From contig NC_053115.1 in NCBI RefSeq assembly GCF_010015445.1, positions 4,757,576 through 4,821,575 of the forward strand: a DNA stretch of 64,000 nt, given 5' to 3'. Under the pieces are notes generated by a model, which ran no database searches, was not told the origin of the DNA, and worked only from the letters and a program-made list of their open reading frames with translations. The position numbers and the translations under genes are program-made. The first letter of the stretch is position 1. Each line of letters begins with the position of its first letter. This stretch comes from Perca fluviatilis (Eukaryota; Chordata; Actinopteri; Perciformes; Percidae). Shown here in pieces: positions 58,977-64,000 of this stretch.

Positions 58977-60599
58977 CAGTGCCTTGCGAAAGTATTCGGC
59001 CCCCTTGAACTTTTCGACCTTTTGCCACATTTCAGGCCTCAAACATAAAGATATAAAACTGTAATTTTTTGTGAAGAATCAACAACAAGTGGGACACAAT
59101 CATGAAGTGGAACGAAATTTATTGGATATTTCAAACCTTTTAAACAAATAAAAAACTGAAATATTGGGCGTGCAAAATTATTCAGCCCCCTTAAGTTAAT
59201 ACTTTGTAGCGCCACCTTTTGCTGCGATTACAGCTGTAAGTCGCTTGGGGTATGTCTCTATCAGTTTTGCACCGCGAGACTGACATTTTTGCCCATTCCT
59301 CCTTGCAAAACAGCTTGAGCTCAGTGAGGTTGGATGGAGAGCGTTTGTGAACAGCAGTTTTCAGTTCTTTCCACAGATTCTCGATTGGATTCAGGTCTGG
59401 ACTTTGACTTGGCCATTCTAACACCTGGATATGTTTATTTGTGAACCATTCCATTGTAGATTTTGCTTTATGTTTTGGATCATTGTCTTGTTGGAAGACA
59501 AATCTCCATCCCAGTCTCAGGTCTTTTGCAGACTCCATCAGGTTTTTCTTCAGAATGGTCCTGTATTTGGCTCCATCCATCTTCCCATCAATTTTAACCA
59601 TCTTCCCTGTCCCTGCTGAAGAAAAGCAGGCCCAAACCATGATGCTGCCACCACCATGTTTGACAGTGGGGATGGTGTGTTCAGGGTGATGAGCTGTGTT
59701 GCTTTTACGCCAAACATAACGTTTTGCATTGTTGCCAAAAGTTCGATTTTGGTTTCCCCTGACCACAGCACCTTCTTCCACATGTTTGGTGTGTCTCCCA
59801 GGTGGCTGTTTGGCAAACTTTAAACGACACTTTTTATGGATATCTTTAAGAAATGACTTTCTTCTTGCCACTCTTCCATAAAGGCCAGATTTGTGCAGTA
59901 TACGACTGATTGTTGTCCTATGGACAGAGTCTCCCACCTCAGCTGTAGATCTCTGCAGTTCATCCAGAGTGATCATGGGCCTCTTGGCTGCATCTCTGAT
60001 CAGTCTTCTCATTGTATGAGCTGAAAGTTTAGAGGGACGGCCGGGTCTTCGTAGATTTGCAGTGGTCTGATACTGTTTCCATTTCAATATTATCGCTTGC
60101 ACAGTGCTCCTTGGGATGTTTAAAGCTTGGGAAATCTTTTTGTATCCAACCGGCTTTTAAACTTCTCCACAACAGTATCTCGGACCTGCCTGGTGTGTTC
60201 CTTGTTCTTCATGATGCTCTCTGCGCTTTACACGGACCTCTGAGACTATCACAGAGCAGGTGCATTTATACGGAGACTTGATTACACACAGCTGGATTCT
60301 ATTTATCATCATTAGTCATTTATGTCAACATTGGATTATTCAGAGATCCTCACTGAACTTCTGGAGAGAGTTTGCTGCACTGAAAGTAAAGGGGCTGAAT
60401 AATTTTGCACGCCCACTTTTTCAGTTTTTAATTGTTAAAAAAGTTTGAAATAGTCAATGAATTTCGTTCCACTTCATAATTGGGACCCACTTGTTGTTGA
60501 TTCTTCACAAAAAATTACAGTTTTATATCTTTATGTTTGAGGCCTGAAATGTGGCAAAAGGTCGAAACGTTCAAGGGGGCCGAATACTTTCGCAAGGCA

Positions 60600-60602
<3 letters not shown>
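58977..60602 (-). mobile_element. Tc1-type transposon, full length but inactive (1.6 kb)
   Basis: Starts CAGTGCCTTGCGAAAGTATT and ends with the inverse. TA lies on both sides (58975-58976, 60603-60604), and the terminal inverted repeats are roughly 200 bp. Both ends, including the GGCCCCCTTGAAC and GGTCGAAA blocks, are well preserved. It holds one transposase gene on the minus strand (59191-60212). A TA microsatellite abuts its right end. Confidence 0.93.
59191..60212 (-). pseudogene. Tc1 transposase pseudogene
   Basis: Start ATG at 60210-60212 (MKNKEHTRQVRDTVVEKFK), stop at 59191. N-terminal paired-type helix-turn-helix with GRPSKLS linker, then a DDE domain. Damage seen: a frameshift near 60155, just after VEKFK; two compensating frameshifts around 59735-59815; and the first catalytic Asp of WSDETK replaced by Gly (WSGETK). 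The second Asp (FQQDNDPKH) and the Glu (SPDLNPIENLW) remain. The long frame from 60102 hides the middle shift. It cannot encode an active transposase. Confidence 0.9.

Positions 60603-60650
<48 letters not shown>
60601..60650. repeat. TA microsatellite
   Basis: About 23 TA dinucleotides starting at the TA target of the Tc1 element. Confidence 0.95.
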
Positions 60651-60652
<2 letters not shown>

Positions 60653-61000
60653 CTATTTTCTAATATTGCACCTGTCAATACAGAAGGAAATATTCTGGAG
60701 CCTATTTTGCTGTCAATACTGCCGATGTTGTCTTTGCTGTAATCAGATCAGTATATATTTATGTTTAACATGGTATTTCATTTTATCAATGGGAAACATA
60801 CATGTGTCCAGACAAGGCTAGCAGCAGCAGCAGCGCTGCGTCAGACACCTTTCTGGTGTGTAAAGACAGAAAAATCCACGCACCCGCCATGCAGCTGACA
60901 CGCAACAGAAACGCCACGCAGGCAGTGTGTAACCGGCCTAAGAGTCTACAGCCAAGCTCGCAGCTCTGTGAGGCTGTACGTAGGCACCGTGATGCTTTAA

Positions 61001-61190
61001 AGCAACTGTTCCCGCTTCGGTCCCCCTACAGGTTGGAAGCGGAATTGTCCATTACATTACATTGTCCAGTTCATTAGAACTACAGATCCGAGGCGACCCG
61101 ATCTGGCAAACTTGCACAATGTAATGTAATGGACAATACCGCTTCCAACCTGTAGGGGGACCGAAGCGGGAACAGTTACATAGCGTTGCT
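61001..61190. mobile_element. TTAA-target fold-back element (190 bp)
   Basis: Arms 61007-61062 (CTGTTCCCGCTTCGGTCCCC, CTACAGGTTGGAAGCGG, then ATTACATTACATTG) and their inverse at 61117-61176 are almost perfect. TTAA flanks at 60997-61000 and 61191-61194. The spacer is about 55 bp. Confidence 0.85.
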
Positions 61191-61199
61191 TTAAGGTCA

Positions 61200-61700
61200 A
61201 TGTTGACGTCGGCGGTGTTAACATGCTCACAACGACAATGATAACATGCGGATGTTAAGCAAGTACAACATTTACCACAGTCACCATCTTAGCGTAGCAT
61301 TTTAGCATGCTAACATTTGCTGATTAGCACAAAACACAAAGTGCAGCTGATGCTGATGGAAATCGGTACGTGGACGCAAACAAGTGTTGACCTGCAGAAG
61401 GCTCTAGAGGATCACCAAAAAAGATGTTCACCCTTAATTATCTTAAGGTGAACATGAATGTTTGTACCAAATTTCATGGCAATCCATCCAATGGTTGTGG
61501 AGATATTTCACTCATAACCTAAAATGTGAACGTCATGATGGCGCTGGAGGAAAAGTCAAAGTCATTGCGATCCATGGTCTGGTGACCATGAATGTCTGAA
61601 CCAAATGTCATGGACGCTGCCATGCCTAGAGCAATGTCCCTAGCATGTCTAAAAGTCTGATTCTGAGTTGAGTGGGTTATCCGTTCAAAGTACACTGTCC
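61200..61700. repeat. Dispersed fish repeat
   Basis: Contains TTTTAGCATGCTAACATTTG and CACAAAGTGCAGCTGATGCT. AATTTCATGGCAATCCATCC is followed by AATGGTTGTGGAGATATTTC, and a second ACCAAATGTCATGG unit follows, an arrangement I recognise from many teleost genomes. It could be an old retroelement fragment; no ORF. Confidence 0.6.
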
Positions 61701-62317
61701 TGAAACAACAAACAAACAAGCATTGATTTCCTTAAATAATGGACATCCATTAGCCAACGTGGCAGATGTAATCTATTTAAAAATCAATTCTGATTCCGTT
61801 TGCATAATAGACACTCTTACAGTAAACTGGGAGGCCAGAATCAGTACTGGACAAAGGCCAGACTTGGAGAACAAATGTACACCCTACTGTATCGGTTTAT
61901 TTATAGCCTGAGAAATGAGGCAGTGGGTGACAAGCAAACAAATCTAGCCACATATGTCACGGGTCACGCATCCTGATCACTGATGATCTAACCCCAACGT
62001 GGCATGGGGTTAGAAAGGAGAGAAAAACAACCACTGTTCAGTGAGTGGGTGCTTAGGCTTTGAGACTTCTGACATTTTAATTAGAGGGTACTCACAGCTA
62101 GATCCCTATAAAAAAGAAAAAGAAAAACAACATTGTATAACGTTAATTACTGCATGTGGGACAGGGATGGTCTATAGTTGTGACACCATGTAATTTGAGG
62201 ATTTTACTTGGTGCCATATATGTGCAGGCTGTGTCTTCCGGTGCTTACGTCTCTCCAACGGCTTTACAATATCTGCCAACTCTAGTCCTGTAATTGGATT
62301 GATGCCTGGCTGTGATG

Positions 62318-62360
62318 CGGCTCGCTATAAAAAGGCACAAATAGAATCCGGAGAGGCACA
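62318..62360 (+). promoter_or_regulatory. Possible TATA-type core promoter
   Basis: GCTATAAAAAGGC near 62324 is a good TATA box match, with CATCCCGACTGAAACG about 30 bp downstream as a possible start region. No downstream exon was found in the window, so this is weak. Confidence 0.2.
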
Positions 62361-62571
62361 TCCCGACTGAAACGCTCCTCGTGTATAACCACGGAGACAA
62401 AAACTACACACTGTCTTCATTATTTTAACCCTCAGCTGACTACGGGCGGGTTCTCAACTAGAGAAGTGAGTGGAAGTGTGTGTGTGTGTATGGGGAGGGG
62501 TTGGGGGTTGACTCCAAATGTGTAACCAAGAACAGGTGACAATCATTGTTGCTGCAAAATATTCTGTGCGT

Positions 62572-62572
<1 letters not shown>

Positions 62573-62661
<89 letters not shown>
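62573..62661. repeat. CA microsatellite
   Basis: About 44 uninterrupted CA dinucleotides. Confidence 0.97.
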
Positions 62662-62664
<3 letters not shown>

Positions 62665-62926
62665 AATCATCTACATGCTGAAATAAATAAATGTCTTGTG
62701 ACTCACTCACAAACAGTGATTCCTATTTAGTAGACTGCAGATTGTCTGAGAGGATCAGCTGTTCGGTTGTTGCCCGACCAGTCTCAGGCCTAAGTTTTTC
62801 ATTGCCAACGACTACTTCTGTTATTGTTGTGCACATGACAAATATAGAACCTTGAACCCTGAACATCTATCAAACTAAGCTACCTAGCTTTCTTGTTAAA
62901 ACAAAAAACATTTTATGCAAATGTAG

Positions 62927-63435
62927 TAGCCTATAAATCTAGACCACCCTAGCGGCAGCAAATGTAATTTGCAGCCAGGGTCGTCTAGCAACTCTCCGTC
63001 GGCTTGCGAGCTGGAAAAACCAAACTGTAGTCAGGCCAATCACATCGTGTATAGAGTCAGTGGGCGGGGCTTAACATAATGACGGCAGAATTCCCTGCTA
63101 CTTGAAAACAAAGAAGGTGGCTACTAGCGAACAGCGGTCTTTGGAATCGGCTTTGGCCGCGACTCTGGAAGAATTGGAGTTCAGCTTTTCTTTGAGAAAA
63201 GAACAAAGAACGGCACTGAAGTCATTCTTAAAAAAGGAAGATGTGTTCAGAGTTTTGCCGGATACGGCAAAAGTTTAATCTATCAACTAGCGTTGCTCTG
63301 AGTGGTTTTAGCGCTATCCTATTGCGTGCAGAGTGAATATGAAAGACAACCGTTTATCCCGCCCCTCGGCTTGAGCCCTGCCAATGGCGAGTTCCCAGAC
63401 CCAACATCTTGAGGTGGGTCTGGCTTGTCAGGCTA
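62927..63435. mobile_element. TAGCCT-ended miniature element, copy B
   Basis: Left end TAGCCTATAAATCTAGACCA, right end ...CTGGCTTGTCAGGCTA. The flanks CAAATGTA (62918-62925) and CAAATTTA (63436-63443) match at 7 of 8 positions. It retains internal sequence missing in copy A (for example AATTCCCTGCTACTTG near 63088 and TGTTCAGAGTTTTGCCG near 63243). Confidence 0.78.
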
Positions 63436-63701
63436 CAAATTTAGGACACCAGACTAACTTGTCCACTGGTAGCACTGTACCGACCAACTTTCTCAGTTAG
63501 TCGCACCAGCAGAGGATTTGGTCACACCCTTTTTTTTTTTGGTACAGCATGGTATTAAATCAATGATCTTGCATACTGATATATAATTGTCTTAATTTGC
63601 ATTCCCTAGTTTTGCATTGATGTAAAGATTGACAGACTCAGATTTGATATTTGCACAAATTTAATTTTTTACAAAATGTATCTGAATTCTATCTGAACAT
63701 G

Positions 63702-63933
63702 GACCTTTTTCACAGCAGACATTTTGACTTGTCATAGTAGGAAAAGCACAGCTGAAATTGATAACCTCAACGATGGCTCAATTCCATCAAGTGTCCCAGT
63801 AAGATATTTCATTGGGTCAGCATGCACAATACCAGGACCTCTCCTAAGTGGAATGCAGCCATCAGTAATGGTTTTGAATACACCTGTGCTTTTCCTACTA
63901 TGACATGTCAACATGTCTGCCATGAAAAAGGTC
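63702..63933. mobile_element. Miniature element with GACCTTTTTCA ends (232 bp)
   Basis: Left arm GACCTTTTTCACAGCAGACA, then TTGTCATAGTAGGAAAAGCA. The right arm inverted is GACCTTTTTCATGGCAGACA, then TGTCATAGTAGGAAAAGCAC. Arms are about 55 bp. No clear target duplication, so the superfamily is open. Confidence 0.75.
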
Positions 63934-64000
63934 TATTATACTCTTATCTCAAAGAAGTCGGATAGGGCTCAGTGTTTCAGGTCATGCGTTGGAGCCTGCA

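Noticed and set aside
59431..59689. Plus-strand ORFs inside the Tc1 element
   Set aside because: Antisense shadows of the transposase frame on the minus strand.

Overview
The window reads as nuclear DNA of a ray-finned fish, probably a spiny-rayed (percomorph) teleost. Its coding exons are small, split by GT-AG introns and GC-rich at third positions. The rest is AT-rich and packed with fish-type repeats: L2 LINEs, tRNA-derived SINEs, Tc1, hAT, CACTA and TTAA-target transposons, and long CA/GT arrays. Nothing prokaryotic (operons, CRISPR arrays, phage) is present.

Four protein-coding genes can be supported. (1) chst13-like chondroitin 4-O-sulfotransferase on the + strand: two exons at 4863-4942 and 8641-9486; the membrane-anchor exon was not found. 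(2) slc41a3-like Mg2+ transporter on the - strand, from a stop at 12849 to alternative first coding exons at 28042-28236 and 35310-35438. All nine shared exons could be placed and give an intact reading frame of 384 codons plus stop. (3) ppp1r3d-like glycogen-targeting subunit of protein phosphatase 1 on the + strand, intronless CDS at 38665-39561. (4) The last five coding exons of a phactr3-like phosphatase and actin regulator on the - strand, 45500-51958; its upstream exons are beyond 52 kb or outside the window. Two further minus-strand ORFs (28820-29214 and 44955-45374) look codon-biased but are unassigned.

Layout: 1-4.9 kb, repeat relics, including a BED-finger transposase relic split by a Tc1 derivative; 4.9-10.1 kb, chst13; 10.1-35.4 kb, slc41a3 with large transposon-filled introns, among them a 3.7-kb CACTA-type insertion and an antisense L2 LINE; 35.4-38.6 kb, the interval between the head-to-head slc41a3 distal start and ppp1r3d; 40-45 kb, repeat-bearing intergenic DNA; 45.5-52 kb, the phactr3 3' end; 52-64 kb, probably phactr3 upstream intron or flank, with CA arrays, a second L2 copy, a dead Tc1 transposon and several miniature elements.

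The genes do not form one pathway: sulfation of chondroitin in the Golgi, Mg2+ transport, glycogen-associated PP1 targeting, and actin/PP1 regulation. ppp1r3d and phactr3 both bind PP1. From memory, chst13 and slc41a3 lie together on human 3q21, and ppp1r3d and phactr3 lie together on human 20q13.3, so the window may join two ancestral gene pairs. The most informative signals are the paired first exons of slc41a3, the many miniature transposons with readable target-site duplications, and the nested insertions that give a relative order of transposon activity.
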